A stretch of DNA of 64,000 bases from Pseudomonadota bacterium (GCA_021798915.1 JAJZBM010000004.1:1-64000); one strand, 5' to 3'; shown: positions 52,243 to 61,982, numbered from the stretch's first letter. Notes: generated by a model not told the origin, from the sequence alone. Translations and numbers: made by a program.

Positions 52243-53421
52243 TCAGCCCGGCAGATCGAGCACGTTTTTCGCCAGGATGTTGCGCTGGATCTCGTTGGTG
52301 CCGCCATAGATGCTGGTCGGGCGGGCCTGGATGAAGAGCCCGGCGGGATGGAGGTCGCGATTGCCCTCCACCGGCTCCAGAAGCCCGCCATCCTCGCCGG
52401 CGATCTCCAGCATCGTCTCGGTGATGCGCTGGAACAATTCGCTCTGGTGGATTTTCAGCATCGAGACATCGGCGCCCAGCGCCTCGCCACGCCGGAGCTT
52501 CGCGACATGGGTTTCATAGAGCGCGCGATGATCGGCGAGATCGAGGCGAAGCCGCGTATAGCGGTCGCGAAACACCGGATCCTCGGCGCAACCGACATGC
52601 TCGGCGAGGCGCCGGAGGCGGATCAGGGCATAGGCCGATTGCCGCGGCGAACCGAGGAAGATGCGCTCGAAGCCGAGCAGCGCCTTGGCCATCGTCCAGC
52701 CCTGGTTCACCTCGCCGACCAGATTCTCCTTCGGCACGCGGACATTGTCGAAGAAGGTTTCACAGAATTCGTCATGCAGTTCGAGATTGATGATCGCCCG
52801 CACGGTAACGCCCGGCGCATCCATCGGCACCAGGAGAAAGCTGATCCCCTCCTGCTTCTTCGCCGTCTTGTCGGTGCGGGCGAGGAGAAAAATCCAGTTG
52901 GCGTCGGTCGCGAGCGTGGTCCAGGTCTTCTGGCCGTTGATCACCCAGTGATCGCCGTCCAAAACCGCCTCGGTGCGCAAAGCGGCGAGATCGGAGCCAG
53001 CATTGGGCTCGCTGTAGCCCTGGCACCAGATATGCTCGCCGCTGAGGATTTTCGGCAGGAATGCCTGCTTCTGCGCCGCGTTGCCATACCGGATGAGGAG
53101 CGGGCCGACCATGACCACGCCGTGGTCATTGGTGCGCGCGCAGCCGAAACGCTCGAACTCCTCGATCATGATGAGCTGCTTGCCGGCCGAAAGCCCCATG
53201 CCACCATAGGCGCGCGGCCAGCCCGGCGCGAGCCAGCCCTTCTGCGCGAGCTTCAGATACCAGACCTTGTTGTCGCGCCAGTGCAGACGCTTGGGGGGGT
53301 CGCGCAATTCCGGCGGGTAATTGGCCACGACCCACGCCCGCACGACGTGGCGAAACGTCTCGTCATCGAGCGCGTCCAGGGCCTCGGGCGGCAGATCGGC
53401 GGACGGCACGGGATTGGACAT
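52243..53421 (-). CDS. Acyl-CoA dehydrogenase, larger subunit-type
   Basis: 392 aa from the ATG at 53421 (GAGGAG upstream). It has the FAD/acyl-CoA motifs WCQGYSEPNAGSDLA and WVINGQKTWTTLA, and the C-terminal ARPTSIYGGTNEIQRNILA. It starts 5 nt after a second, shorter acyl-CoA dehydrogenase. Such pairs often form alpha2-beta2 enzymes acting on bulky or branched acyl-CoAs. It is last gene of the acyl-CoA operon. Confidence 0.9.
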   Translation of the reverse strand: MSNPVPSADLPPEALDALDDETFRHVVRAWVVANYPPELRDPPKRLHWRDNKVWYLKLAQKGWLAPGWPRAYGGMGLSAGKQLIMIEEFERFGCARTNDHGVVMVGPLLIRYGNAAQKQAFLPKILSGEHIWCQGYSEPNAGSDLAALRTEAVLDGDHWVINGQKTWTTLATDANWIFLLARTDKTAKKQEGISFLLVPMDAPGVTVRAIINLELHDEFCETFFDNVRVPKENLVGEVNQGWTMAKALLGFERIFLGSPRQSAYALIRLRRLAEHVGCAEDPVFRDRYTRLRLDLADHRALYETHVAKLRRGEALGADVSMLKIHQSELFQRITETMLEIAGEDGGLLEPVEGNRDLHPAGLFIQARPTSIYGGTNEIQRNILAKNVLDLPG

Positions 53422-53426
53422 CAGCG

Positions 53427-54485
53427 TCACTCCTCACTTTCGGGGGCGAGCGCGGCATAACGCGCGCGATGCCAGGCGCTGGTGCCGAACATCGCGGCGA
53501 TCACCATCGCCTTGCGCAGAAAGAGGCCGATATCGAATTCGTCGGTATAGGCGATGCCGCCATGGAGTTGGATCGCCTCGCGGGTCATGCGGAGCGCCGC
53601 GTCGGAGGCACGCGCCTTGGCCCGCGACACCGCGCCCGCGCGCGCGTCGGCCTCATTGCTGGTATCGAACATCATGGCCGCCGAGGCGACCGAGGCGCGG
53701 GTCAATTCGAGCAGGATTTTGAGATCCGCGCAGCGATGCTGCAACGCCTGAAACCCGCCGATCTTGCGGCCGAATTGTTCGCGGGTGCGGAGATAATCGA
53801 GGGTGAGCGCGAATACCCGGTCCATCAGGCCGAGAAGATAGGCGCTGCTGGCCAGCGCCGCCGCTTCCAGCGCCGGCGCGAAATCGCCGGCGAGCGGGAT
53901 CGCCGGGCTGTCCTCGAAGGTCACGGTAGCGAAATGCCCGCCATCCTGGGTCGGCGAGGTCACCAGCGAGACCCCTTCGCCATCGGCCGGAACGAGCGCG
54001 AGCCCGCCTTCGGCGGCGACCACGAAGGCATCGGCGGCATTTGCCATCGGGACGAAAACCTTGCGCCCGGAGACCGCGCCATCGGCGAAGCTGGTCGCAA
54101 ACGGCGCGAACAGGGCGCCCGGCTTCTCCTGCCAGGCGGGCAGAACCAGCCGCTTGCCCGCGAGCTGATCGGCAAGCCACGGCTCGGGGAGAAAGCGCGC
54201 CGCCAGCACCACCGGGATCAGCGGCTCCGGCACCAGGCCGGCACCCAGTTCCTCGGCCAGCGCGCAATATTCCACCATCCCGAGCCCGGCGCCGCCCTTC
54301 TCCTCCGGCAAGGAGAGACCGACCCAGCCCATCGCGCAGATTTCATTCCAGACCGCACGATCGAAGCCGAGGGAGGTGAAGCGGAGCGCCCGGATACGGC
54401 GGAAATCACCGCTGCGCGGCGCGATCGCGGCGGCGCTGTCGCGGATCAGGCGGAGATTTTCCGCGCCGGTATCGGGCTCGCTCAT
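53427..54485 (-). CDS. Acyl-CoA dehydrogenase, smaller subunit-type
   Basis: 352 aa. It has the N-terminal LPEEKGGAGLGMVEYCALAE and C-terminal IQLHGGIAYTDEFDIGLFLR segments, but the middle domain is less conserved than in the partner gene. Start overlaps the CoA-transferase B stop (ATGA). Probably the second subunit of a heteromeric dehydrogenase. Confidence 0.87.
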   Translation of the reverse strand: MSEPDTGAENLRLIRDSAAAIAPRSGDFRRIRALRFTSLGFDRAVWNEICAMGWVGLSLPEEKGGAGLGMVEYCALAEELGAGLVPEPLIPVVLAARFLPEPWLADQLAGKRLVLPAWQEKPGALFAPFATSFADGAVSGRKVFVPMANAADAFVVAAEGGLALVPADGEGVSLVTSPTQDGGHFATVTFEDSPAIPLAGDFAPALEAAALASSAYLLGLMDRVFALTLDYLRTREQFGRKIGGFQALQHRCADLKILLELTRASVASAAMMFDTSNEADARAGAVSRAKARASDAALRMTREAIQLHGGIAYTDEFDIGLFLRKAMVIAAMFGTSAWHRARYAALAPESEE

Positions 54486-55150
54486 GAAGGCAGATGGAGC
54501 GGCGCCTCGCTCCGCGCCTGCAATTCGGCGAAGGAAAGGCCAGGGACGATGTCACGGACGACGAAACCGCGCGCCTCGACATCGAACACCGCGAGATTGG
54601 TATAGACCCGTTTGACCGCGCCGAGCGCCGTCGGCGGATAGCTCAACCGGTTCACCAGGCGCGGCCGGCCATCCTTGGTCTGATGCTCCATCACCACCCA
54701 GAGCCGTTTCGCCCCGACCGCGAGATCCATCGCGCCGCCGACCGCCGGCGCGGTGTCGTTCTCGCTCGTCGCCCAATTCGCGATGTCCCCGTTCGCCGCC
54801 ACCTGATAGGCGCCGAGCACGCAGAGATCGAGATGGCCGCCACGGATCATCGCGAAACTATCGGCATGGTGGACGAAACAGCCGCCGGTGCGAAGCGTGA
54901 CCAGCTGCTTGCCGGCATTGATCAGCCAGGGATCGACGGCGTCGGGCGTCGGCGCCGGTCCCATCCCGAGCACACCGTTCTCGGAGTGGAAAATCACCTC
55001 GCGATCGAGCGGCACGTGGTCGGCGACCAGCGTCGGGATGCCGATCCCGAGATTGACATACCATCCCTCCGGCACGTCTCGCGCCAGCCGCGCGGCCATG
55101 CCGATACGGTCGAGCGGGGTGAAATTCGCGGCGTTGCTATCGGCCATCAT
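54482..55150 (-). CDS. 3-oxoacid CoA-transferase subunit B
   Basis: 222 aa; AGAGGAGAGA precedes the start. The active-site Glu57 lies in the family motif SENGVLGMG, and GIGIPT precedes it. Related to PcaJ/AtoA/ScoB. It pairs with subunit A immediately upstream. CoA is moved from a donor such as succinyl-CoA to an organic acid; the acid here is unknown. Confidence 0.9.
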   Translation of the reverse strand: MMADSNAANFTPLDRIGMAARLARDVPEGWYVNLGIGIPTLVADHVPLDREVIFHSENGVLGMGPAPTPDAVDPWLINAGKQLVTLRTGGCFVHHADSFAMIRGGHLDLCVLGAYQVAANGDIANWATSENDTAPAVGGAMDLAVGAKRLWVVMEHQTKDGRPRLVNRLSYPPTALGAVKRVYTNLAVFDVEARGFVVRDIVPGLSFAELQARSEAPLHLPS

Positions 55151-55177
55151 TCTCTCCTCTGTCGGATCGCGATCTTC

Positions 55178-55858
55178 TCAGATCGGCGGGTCGCCATAGG
55201 GCACATGGATCACGCGGTTGACGAAAATCCCCGGCGTCACCACCGCCTCCGCATCGAGCCCGCCGAGGGGGACGATGTGTTGCGCCTGGGCGATGGTCAG
55301 CTTCGCCGCCGTCGCCATCACCGGGTTGAAATTCCGCCCCGAGCGGCGATAGGTGAGATTGCCCCAGCGATCGGCCTGCCATGCCTCGATCAGCGCGACA
55401 TCGCCGGCGAGCGCGTATTCGAGAACGCAGTTGCGACCGTTGATTTCGCGCGTTTCCTTGCCAGCGGCAAGCTTGGTGCCATAGGAAGTCGGGGTAAAAA
55501 AGGCTTGGACGCCGGCGCCGGCGGCGCGCATCCGCTCGGCGAGCGTGCCCTGTGGCACCAGCTCCAGTTCGATCTTGCCGGCTTTGTAGAGATCCTCGAA
55601 CACCGTCGAACTCGGGGAGCGCGGATAGGAGCAGACGATCCGCCGCACCCGCCCGAGCGCGAGCAGCTTGGCGAGCCCCTCCCCGCCGCTGCCGGCATTG
55701 TTCGCGACCACGGTGAGGTCTTTCGCCCCCTGCGCGATCAGCCCATCGATCAGCGCCTGCGGCTGGCCGACGCTGCCGAAACCGCCGAGCAGCACCACCG
55801 CGCCATCGGCGATCCCCGCCATCGCCTCGGCCATGGTTGTAACGATACGATCGATCAT
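55178..55858 (-). CDS. 3-oxoacid CoA-transferase subunit A
   Basis: 226 aa from the ATG at 55858, overlapping the MaoC stop (ATGA); a GTG at 55867 is the alternative. It contains VVLLGGFGSVGQPQALIDGL, VVANNAG, and the KIELELVPQGTLAERMRAAG block of PcaI/AtoD/ScoA. With subunit B it forms a complete transferase. Confidence 0.9.
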   Translation of the reverse strand: MIDRIVTTMAEAMAGIADGAVVLLGGFGSVGQPQALIDGLIAQGAKDLTVVANNAGSGGEGLAKLLALGRVRRIVCSYPRSPSSTVFEDLYKAGKIELELVPQGTLAERMRAAGAGVQAFFTPTSYGTKLAAGKETREINGRNCVLEYALAGDVALIEAWQADRWGNLTYRRSGRNFNPVMATAAKLTIAQAQHIVPLGGLDAEAVVTPGIFVNRVIHVPYGDPPI

Positions 55859-56712
55859 CGCGCGCACACCACCCGGCCATTATTGACGACGACGACATCG
55901 CGCTCAACGACGCGGGCCCGAAACGCCCCCTCCTCCGGCCAAATCTCGGTGCGGATCGTCTCTCCGGGATAGACGGGGGAGGAGAAACGGAGATCGATTT
56001 CGCGCAAACCACGCGGATCGTAATCGCAGAGCGTCTTGAGCAGGGCGTGGCAAACGACGCCAAGCGTGCAGAGACCATGCAGGATCGGGCGCGGAAAGCC
56101 GGCGCGGGCCGCGAAGTCCGGATCGGCGTGCAGCGGGTTGTCATCGCCGTTGAGCCGGTAATAGAGCGCCTGCTCGGGCCGCGTCGCGAGATCGAGGGTG
56201 ATCGCCGGGGCGCGTTCGGGCACCGGATGGACCGGCTTGACCGGCCCGGACGCGCCGCCGAACCCGCCATCGCCGCGCAGGAAGGTGGTGCTGGCGAGGG
56301 TCGCGAGCAGCTTGCCGCTCGCCGCCTCGATCACCTGTTTCTCGCTGTACATCAGCGCCCCCTTCCCTGCCCCTTTGTCGATCAGGCCGGTGATGCGGGT
56401 GCGGCCGATGATCTCGCCCTCGACCGGGATCGGGTGATGCCAGACGATGCCTTGCTCGCCATGCACGACGCGAACGGCGTCGATCCCGGTGTCGGATTTC
56501 GCCGCCCAAAACCCGGGATGGCCGAGCACCACGGCGATCGCCGGAAACGCCACGAGATCGCGGTGATGATCGAGAAAATCGAGCTGACGCTCATCCATCG
56601 GATCCTGCCCGAGCCCGATCGAGAGCGCGTAAAAAATCGTATCCCGCTTCGTCACGTGCTGACGCACCTCGGGAATCGGGTAATGGAGCAGTTTTTCCGG
56701 ATCGATCGCCAC
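55855..56712 (-). CDS. MaoC-family (R)-specific enoyl-CoA hydratase (double hotdog)
   Basis: 285 aa from a GTG with AGGAGAG 5 nt upstream. Two hotdog repeats; the C-terminal one carries the hydratase-2 motif LNGDDNPLHADPDFA with catalytic Asp and His, then FPRPILHGLCTLG. Length and layout match eukaryote-like hydratase-2 domains used for long or branched substrates. Follows the acyl-CoA synthetase gene by 1 nt. Confidence 0.9.
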   Translation of the reverse strand: MAIDPEKLLHYPIPEVRQHVTKRDTIFYALSIGLGQDPMDERQLDFLDHHRDLVAFPAIAVVLGHPGFWAAKSDTGIDAVRVVHGEQGIVWHHPIPVEGEIIGRTRITGLIDKGAGKGALMYSEKQVIEAASGKLLATLASTTFLRGDGGFGGASGPVKPVHPVPERAPAITLDLATRPEQALYYRLNGDDNPLHADPDFAARAGFPRPILHGLCTLGVVCHALLKTLCDYDPRGLREIDLRFSSPVYPGETIRTEIWPEEGAFRARVVERDVVVVNNGRVVCAR

Positions 56713-56713
56713 A

Positions 56714-58834
56714 TCACTCTCCTATTTCGATCACCGCATCGGCGGCGAAGGCACCCTCGGGCAGGGCAAAAACCGGGTTGAGGTCGATCGCGCGGAGCCG
56801 CGCCCCCGCCGGGCCGGCCGCGGCGGACGCCGCGAACACCGACAGCGCCGAGAGCATGCGCGACAGCGCCGCGATATCCACCGCCGGCCGCCCGCGCGCG
56901 CCGAGCAGCAGCGGTGCGGCGCGGACCGAGCGGATCATCGCTTCCGCGACCTCGACGCCGAACGGACAGCGGCGGAAGACCACATCCCGCAACACCTCGA
57001 CGAAAATCCCGCCCAGACCGAAGGCAGCGATCGGGCCGAAGACCGGGTCGCGATGGACGCCGAGCAGGCATTCGACCCCGCCCGTCATCGCTTTCGCGAC
57101 CAGAACCCCCTCGATCTGCGCCGCCGGCCGCGCCGCTTTGGCGCGCGCGATCAAGGTCTCGAACCCCGCGCGCACCGCCGCCGGGTCGCGGATATCGAGC
57201 AGAACCCCACCGATTTCGGATTTATGGAGAATATCGGCGGAAAGAATCTTCATCACCACCGGAAAACCGAGCCCTTCCGCCGCCGCGATCGCCGCCTCGG
57301 CGCTTTTGGCGACGCGCTCGGGGACGCAGGTGATTCCCGCTTCGGTGAGCAGACGTTTGGCTTCGGCCTCGCTCGGGGTCGCCGCCGGCAGGGTGACCGC
57401 GGCGCGCGCGGGCGGCGGCAACGCCGGGGGAGCCGCGAAGGCCGCGCCGAAACGCCCCATCGCCGCGATCGCCGCCACCGCGCGGGAGGGATCCTCGAAC
57501 ACCAGGAAACCGTCTTCCTCATAGGCGCGCACACGCGCCTGATCGGCGACCACCGAGAGCGCGAACAGCCGCTCGGGATGGCGCCTCCGCACCGCATCGA
57601 GTTCGGCGCGGAGCTGGGGCGCGATGGATGCGGCCCCGCCGGTCTGCGAGAAAAACGCCAACACCGAGGCATAGCCGCCATCGGCGACCATGCTCTCGGC
57701 GAAACGCCCGACGAGGGAAAGATCGTTCAGCACCTGCGCCGTGCAATCGACCGGGTTGCGCGGCGCGGAAAACGGCACCAGGGCGCGCAACGCCGCCTGC
57801 GCCGCCTGCGGCATTTCCGGCATCGGGAGGCTGAGCGCCTCGGCGGCATCGCTGATCAGAACCCCGGCGCCACCACTCACCGTGATCACGCCGAGGCTGT
57901 TTTGCGCCGGGTAGATGCGCTTGGTCGCGGCATAGGCGATGTCCAGCATCTGCTCGGTGCTTTCGGCGCGCACCACGCCGAATTCGGCGAGCACGGCATC
58001 GGTCACCGCGTCATCGCCGGCGATCGAGGCGGTGTGGGATTGCGCCGCCGCCTGGCCGAGCGCGCTGCGGCCGACCTTCATCAAGACCACCGGCTTTTTC
58101 GCCGCCCGCGCCGCGCCGAGCGCCGCGAGGAAGCTCGCCGCCTCGCGGATCCCCTCGGCATAGGCGGCGATGACGTCGGTGTCGGGGTCTTCCGCGAGCC
58201 AGCCGATGACCTCGCCGACGGTGACGTCGCTCTCATTGCCGGTGGTGATGCAAAGCGGCGTGCCGAGACCACGGCCGCGCGCGATGGCGAAGACATGGGT
58301 GCCATAGGCGCCGGACTGGCTGGCGATGCCGATCCGCCCGGGCAGCGGAAATCCGGTCTCGAGGGACGCCGTGAAGGTCGGGTAATAGCCGAGCCGGGCG
58401 TTGAACAAGCCGAGACAATTGGGGCCGAGCAGGCGCATGCCGCCGGCCCGCGCCTGCGCCACCATCTCCGCCTGCGCCGCCGCCCCCGCATCGTTCATCT
58501 CGGCGAACCCCGCGGTCAGCACGATCGCGCCCTTGACCCCACGCGCGACGAGCGCGGCGATGGTTTCGACGGCGAACGCCGCCGGCACGGCGACGATCGC
58601 GACATCTGGCGTCTCGGGGAGGGCGGCGATGGTCGGAAAACAGGGAAGTCCCTGCACCGTCTCGCGTTTCGGATTGACCGGCAGGAGGCGTCCGGCAAAG
58701 TGCTGGGCGCGCATATAGGCGATCGGCCGGCCGCCGATCCGGGTCGGGTCATCGGAGGCGCCGATCACCGCGACCGAGCGCGGCGCGAGCAAAGGGGTCA
58801 GGGAGGCGAAACGCCCGGCTTGGAGATCGCTCAT
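56714..58834 (-). CDS. ADP-forming acyl-CoA synthetase (acetate-CoA ligase family)
   Basis: 706 aa. An N-terminal CoA-binding Rossmann domain (SVAVIGASDDPTRIGGRP, 17-34) is followed by a succinyl-CoA ligase-like domain and a C-terminal ATP-grasp domain (about 480-706, with GFPVVMKILSADILHKSEIG). These are fused alpha/beta subunits of the archaeal-type enzyme. It activates an acid to its CoA thioester and opens the six-gene operon. Substrate unknown. Confidence 0.9.
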   Translation of the reverse strand: MSDLQAGRFASLTPLLAPRSVAVIGASDDPTRIGGRPIAYMRAQHFAGRLLPVNPKRETVQGLPCFPTIAALPETPDVAIVAVPAAFAVETIAALVARGVKGAIVLTAGFAEMNDAGAAAQAEMVAQARAGGMRLLGPNCLGLFNARLGYYPTFTASLETGFPLPGRIGIASQSGAYGTHVFAIARGRGLGTPLCITTGNESDVTVGEVIGWLAEDPDTDVIAAYAEGIREAASFLAALGAARAAKKPVVLMKVGRSALGQAAAQSHTASIAGDDAVTDAVLAEFGVVRAESTEQMLDIAYAATKRIYPAQNSLGVITVSGGAGVLISDAAEALSLPMPEMPQAAQAALRALVPFSAPRNPVDCTAQVLNDLSLVGRFAESMVADGGYASVLAFFSQTGGAASIAPQLRAELDAVRRRHPERLFALSVVADQARVRAYEEDGFLVFEDPSRAVAAIAAMGRFGAAFAAPPALPPPARAAVTLPAATPSEAEAKRLLTEAGITCVPERVAKSAEAAIAAAEGLGFPVVMKILSADILHKSEIGGVLLDIRDPAAVRAGFETLIARAKAARPAAQIEGVLVAKAMTGGVECLLGVHRDPVFGPIAAFGLGGIFVEVLRDVVFRRCPFGVEVAEAMIRSVRAAPLLLGARGRPAVDIAALSRMLSALSVFAASAAAGPAGARLRAIDLNPVFALPEGAFAADAVIEIGE

Positions 58835-59037
58835 CGCCGGTGACGCACCCTGCCGGCTTCATTCCGCGCCATGGATCGACACCAGATCACGTTCCTTCCT
58901 CCCGCTCGTTGTCGCCCGATCATGGCCCAGCCCGGATTGCCGAACAACCCGCCCCCGCATCCGCGCCCGCCATGGCTGCACCGCGCTATGGGAAGACATT
59001 TGACGCGGCGGGAGCGATCGCGCATCACCGCAGCGAT

Positions 59038-60333
59038 ATGCGCGCGGTCATCGAAATCATTGTCATTCTGTTGCTGATCGGGATCAATGGTCTCTTCGCG
59101 CTCTCCGAACTCGCCCTCGTCTCCTCGCGCCGCGCCCGGCTCGCGGTCTTGGAGCGCAAGGGCGAGCCGCGCGCCGCCCTCGCCCGCACGCTGGCGGAAG
59201 ATCCGCAGCGTTTTTTGCCGACGATTCAGATCGGCATGACCCTGATCGGGATTCTCGCCGGCGTCGTCGGCGGCGCTCGCCTCGCGACCAGCTTGACGCA
59301 GTGGCTCGCGGGCATGCCGCTGATCGGGGCCTGGGCGAGCAGTCTCGCCTATGTCGTGGTGGTGGTTTCGATCACCTATTTCACCCTGGTTTTCGGCGAG
59401 TTGGTGCCCAAGCAATTGGCGCTCCGCTGGCCGGAGCGAACGGCGGTGATCGTCGCCCATCCGGTTGCCATGCTGGCGCGCCTGGGGACGCCGGTGGTAT
59501 GGCTGCTCGGGCGTTCCTCGGCGGCGATTTTGCGCCTGTTCGGCCAGGGCCACCGAACCAACCCGGAGGTGACGGAGGAGGAATTGCGCGCCTTCCTGCT
59601 CGAAGGCACGCAGGCCGGCGTGCTCGAGACCGAGGAGCGCGACATGATCGAGCGCCTGCTTCGCCTCGCCGACAAGCCGGTGCGCGCAATCATGACACCG
59701 CGCACCGAAATCACCTGGATCGACCGCACCGATCCCAGGCGCGACATCATCGCGACCCTCAAGGCCTCGCCGCATTCGCGCTTCGTGGTCTGCGACGGGT
59801 CGGTGGACAACGTCGTCGGCATCGTCCAGATCAAGGACATTCTCGACCGCCTGCTCGATGGCGGCGAATTCTCCCTCACCGCGAGCCTGCGCCAGCCGAT
59901 GGTGATCCCCGACCGCGTCTCCGCCCTCGATGCCCTGACGCGGCTCAAATCCGACCCGCTCGGTATCGCCGTGGTGATGGACGAATACGGCAGTTTCGAA
60001 GGGCTGGTGACGGCAACCGATCTCCTGGAGGCGATCGTCGGCGATCTCAACGAGCCGCCGCCGGAGCCGACGGCGCCGAACCAGCCGGAGACCGAGCGGG
60101 TGCTGGATGGGCTGATGCCGGTCGATGAACTGAAATCGCAACTCGATCTCCCGGCCCTGCCGGCGGAAGGCAGCTATCACACGCTGGCCGGGCTGATCCT
60201 CGCACTTCTGCGCCGGGTGCCGCAGGCCGGCGATCGTATCGTGTTCGGCGGCTGGCGCTTCGAGGTGCTGGCGATGGATGGCAGGCGGGTCGAGCGGGTG
60301 CGGGTCGGCCGCGATCCGGTGGGCGGGCCATGA
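59038..60333 (+). CDS. CNNM/CBS-domain membrane protein (HlyC/CorC, YtfL family)
   Basis: 431 aa from the ATG at 59038; the longer frame start at 58840 would be non-conserved. A DUF21/CNNM membrane domain with about four helices (1-190, FALSELALVSSRRARL) is followed by a CBS pair (about 200-320, VRAIMTPRTEITWIDRTD) and a CorC_HlyC C-terminal domain. Family members are implicated in Mg/Co efflux. Divergent from the acyl-CoA operon across 203 bp. Confidence 0.88.
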   Translation: MRAVIEIIVILLLIGINGLFALSELALVSSRRARLAVLERKGEPRAALARTLAEDPQRFLPTIQIGMTLIGILAGVVGGARLATSLTQWLAGMPLIGAWASSLAYVVVVVSITYFTLVFGELVPKQLALRWPERTAVIVAHPVAMLARLGTPVVWLLGRSSAAILRLFGQGHRTNPEVTEEELRAFLLEGTQAGVLETEERDMIERLLRLADKPVRAIMTPRTEITWIDRTDPRRDIIATLKASPHSRFVVCDGSVDNVVGIVQIKDILDRLLDGGEFSLTASLRQPMVIPDRVSALDALTRLKSDPLGIAVVMDEYGSFEGLVTATDLLEAIVGDLNEPPPEPTAPNQPETERVLDGLMPVDELKSQLDLPALPAEGSYHTLAGLILALLRRVPQAGDRIVFGGWRFEVLAMDGRRVERVRVGRDPVGGP

Positions 60334-60390
60334 GCGCGAGCCAGGTGAACATGAGCAGGAGAAACGCGAGACACGGCAACGCGAGGGCGC

Positions 60391-61059
60391 GTGGACACGT
60401 TCTTTCGCGGTGATCTCGCGACCCCAAGCGGGCGGCGTCTGGCCTGGCTCGACAGCCTGCTCACCGATCACGCGGTGTTCCGGCTGGTGTGGAGCAATGC
60501 CCGCGCCGTCGTGCCGGGGCGGCTCTACCGTTCCAACCATCCGACGCCGGCGCGGCTCCGCGCCATGGCGCGGCGCTGGCATCTCCGCACCGTGATCAAT
60601 CTCCGCGGCCCCTGCGGCAATGGCTCGGACGCCCTCTCGCGCGAGGCGGCGACGCGGCTCGGGCTTCGCTTCATCGACGCCCCGATCGCCAGCCGCACGC
60701 CGGGGCGGGCCGATCTTCTCACCCTGATCGACACCATGCGGAGCATGGCCGAACCGGCGCTGATCCATTGCAAATCCGGCGCCGACCGCTCCGGCTTCGC
60801 CGCCGCCGTGTTTCTTCTGCTCAACGGTGCGAGCGTCGCAACCGCAATGGCCGAACTCTCCTGGCGCTACGGACATTTCCGGACTTCCCGGGTCGGCATC
60901 CTCGATGCTCTTCTTCTTTCCTACGCGCGCGACGCCGAGGGCCGGCTCTCCTTTCCCGATTGGGTTCGGAGCGAGTATGACGAAATGGCGCTGCGTCGGG
61001 ATTTCGCGGCGCACGGCCTGGCGAGCTTCCTCGTCGACCGGGTGTTGCGGCGCGAATGA
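60391..61059 (+). CDS. Dual-specificity/tyrosine phosphatase-like protein
   Basis: 222 aa from a GTG. The CX5R active site is HCKSGADRSG with Cys127 and Arg133, and the N-terminal half has RLYRSNHPTPARL and TVINLRGP. Bacterial relatives dephosphorylate proteins or phosphoinositides/lipids. It lies 32 bp upstream of a Kdo hydroxylase gene in the same orientation, suggesting a lipopolysaccharide-related role. That link is inference. Confidence 0.85.
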   Translation: MDTFFRGDLATPSGRRLAWLDSLLTDHAVFRLVWSNARAVVPGRLYRSNHPTPARLRAMARRWHLRTVINLRGPCGNGSDALSREAATRLGLRFIDAPIASRTPGRADLLTLIDTMRSMAEPALIHCKSGADRSGFAAAVFLLLNGASVATAMAELSWRYGHFRTSRVGILDALLLSYARDAEGRLSFPDWVRSEYDEMALRRDFAAHGLASFLVDRVLRRE

Positions 61060-61091
61060 CGCGGATGGGGTGAAACCTCGGGAGGAGGCGG

Positions 61092-61982
61092 ATGATGCAG
61101 GAAATCGACGCGGTGGAAATTTTTCGCGGCCTCGACTGGGAAGGACCTTTTCCGGAAACCGCCATCGATCGGGCGGGCGATGCGCTGGAAGCCGGCAAGG
61201 TGCTCTATTTCCCCGATCTCGCCTTTCGCCTGCTGCCTGGGGAGGAGTTGTTCCTCGACGACAAGGTCTCCGACCACAGCCGCAAGAATGTGAGCTTCGA
61301 CCCGCTCACCGGCCAGCTCGGGGCGACCGCGCTCGCCGGCGCGGAGGAGAAGAAGCTGGCGGCGATGCTGGATCGCTTCGGCCGCCAGGCGCGCGCCCTC
61401 CTCGTCGGTCTCATCCCTGCCTATGACATCGGCCTCGAACGCGCCCGCACCAGCTTCCGCCCGGTCGAGATCGCCGGCCGCCCGACCTCGCCCCGCCATG
61501 ACGATACCAGGCTCCATGTCGATGCCTTCCCGAGCCGGCCGATGCGCGGCAAGCGCATCCTTCGTGTCTTCTCCAACATCGCCCCCGACGATACCGTCCG
61601 CCGCTGGGAGGTGGGTGAGCCATTCGCCGATTTCGCGACGAAATTCCTCCCCCGTCTCCGCCGCCCGCTGCCCGGCGCCGCCTGGTTTTCGGAGCGGATC
61701 GGCCTCACCAAAGGGCGGCGGAGCGCCTATGATTCCCTGATGCTCGGCCTGCATGACCAGGGCAAGCTCGATCTCGCCTATCAGCGCTCGGCGCCGCGGG
61801 TGAAACTCGCCTTCCCGCCGGGTTCGACCTGGATCGTCTACACCGACCAGGTGCTGCACGCGGCGATGTCCGGCCGCTTCGCGCTGGAACAGACATTTCA
61901 TCTGCCACCCGACCGCATGCTCCACCCCGAACGCACCCCGCTCCGGGTTCTGGAACAGCTGTCGGCCCGGGCTTTGGTCTAG
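61092..61982 (+). CDS. kdoO: Kdo hydroxylase (KdoO family, Fe(II)/2-oxoglutarate dioxygenase-like)
   Basis: 296 aa; GGAGGAGG precedes two adjacent ATGs (61092, 61095). The iron triad is His142-x-Asp144 (RLHVDAFPSRP) and His256 (DQVLHAAMSGRFALEQTF). KdoO hydroxylates the 3-position of Kdo on lipid A precursor to Ko, at the inner membrane. Family match is by motifs and overall pattern (YDSLMLGLHDQGK). Confidence 0.85.
   Translation: MMQEIDAVEIFRGLDWEGPFPETAIDRAGDALEAGKVLYFPDLAFRLLPGEELFLDDKVSDHSRKNVSFDPLTGQLGATALAGAEEKKLAAMLDRFGRQARALLVGLIPAYDIGLERARTSFRPVEIAGRPTSPRHDDTRLHVDAFPSRPMRGKRILRVFSNIAPDDTVRRWEVGEPFADFATKFLPRLRRPLPGAAWFSERIGLTKGRRSAYDSLMLGLHDQGKLDLAYQRSAPRVKLAFPPGSTWIVYTDQVLHAAMSGRFALEQTFHLPPDRMLHPERTPLRVLEQLSARALV

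Noticed and set aside
57053-58843. 596-aa plus-strand open frame
   Set aside because: Antisense to the ADP-forming acyl-CoA synthetase, with no domain signature.
58831-61014. 727-aa minus-strand open frame
   Set aside because: It lies wholly antisense to the CNNM/CBS gene and the phosphatase gene, which have clear motifs; its translation is Arg/His/Gly-rich with no family pattern, typical of GC-rich shadow frames.
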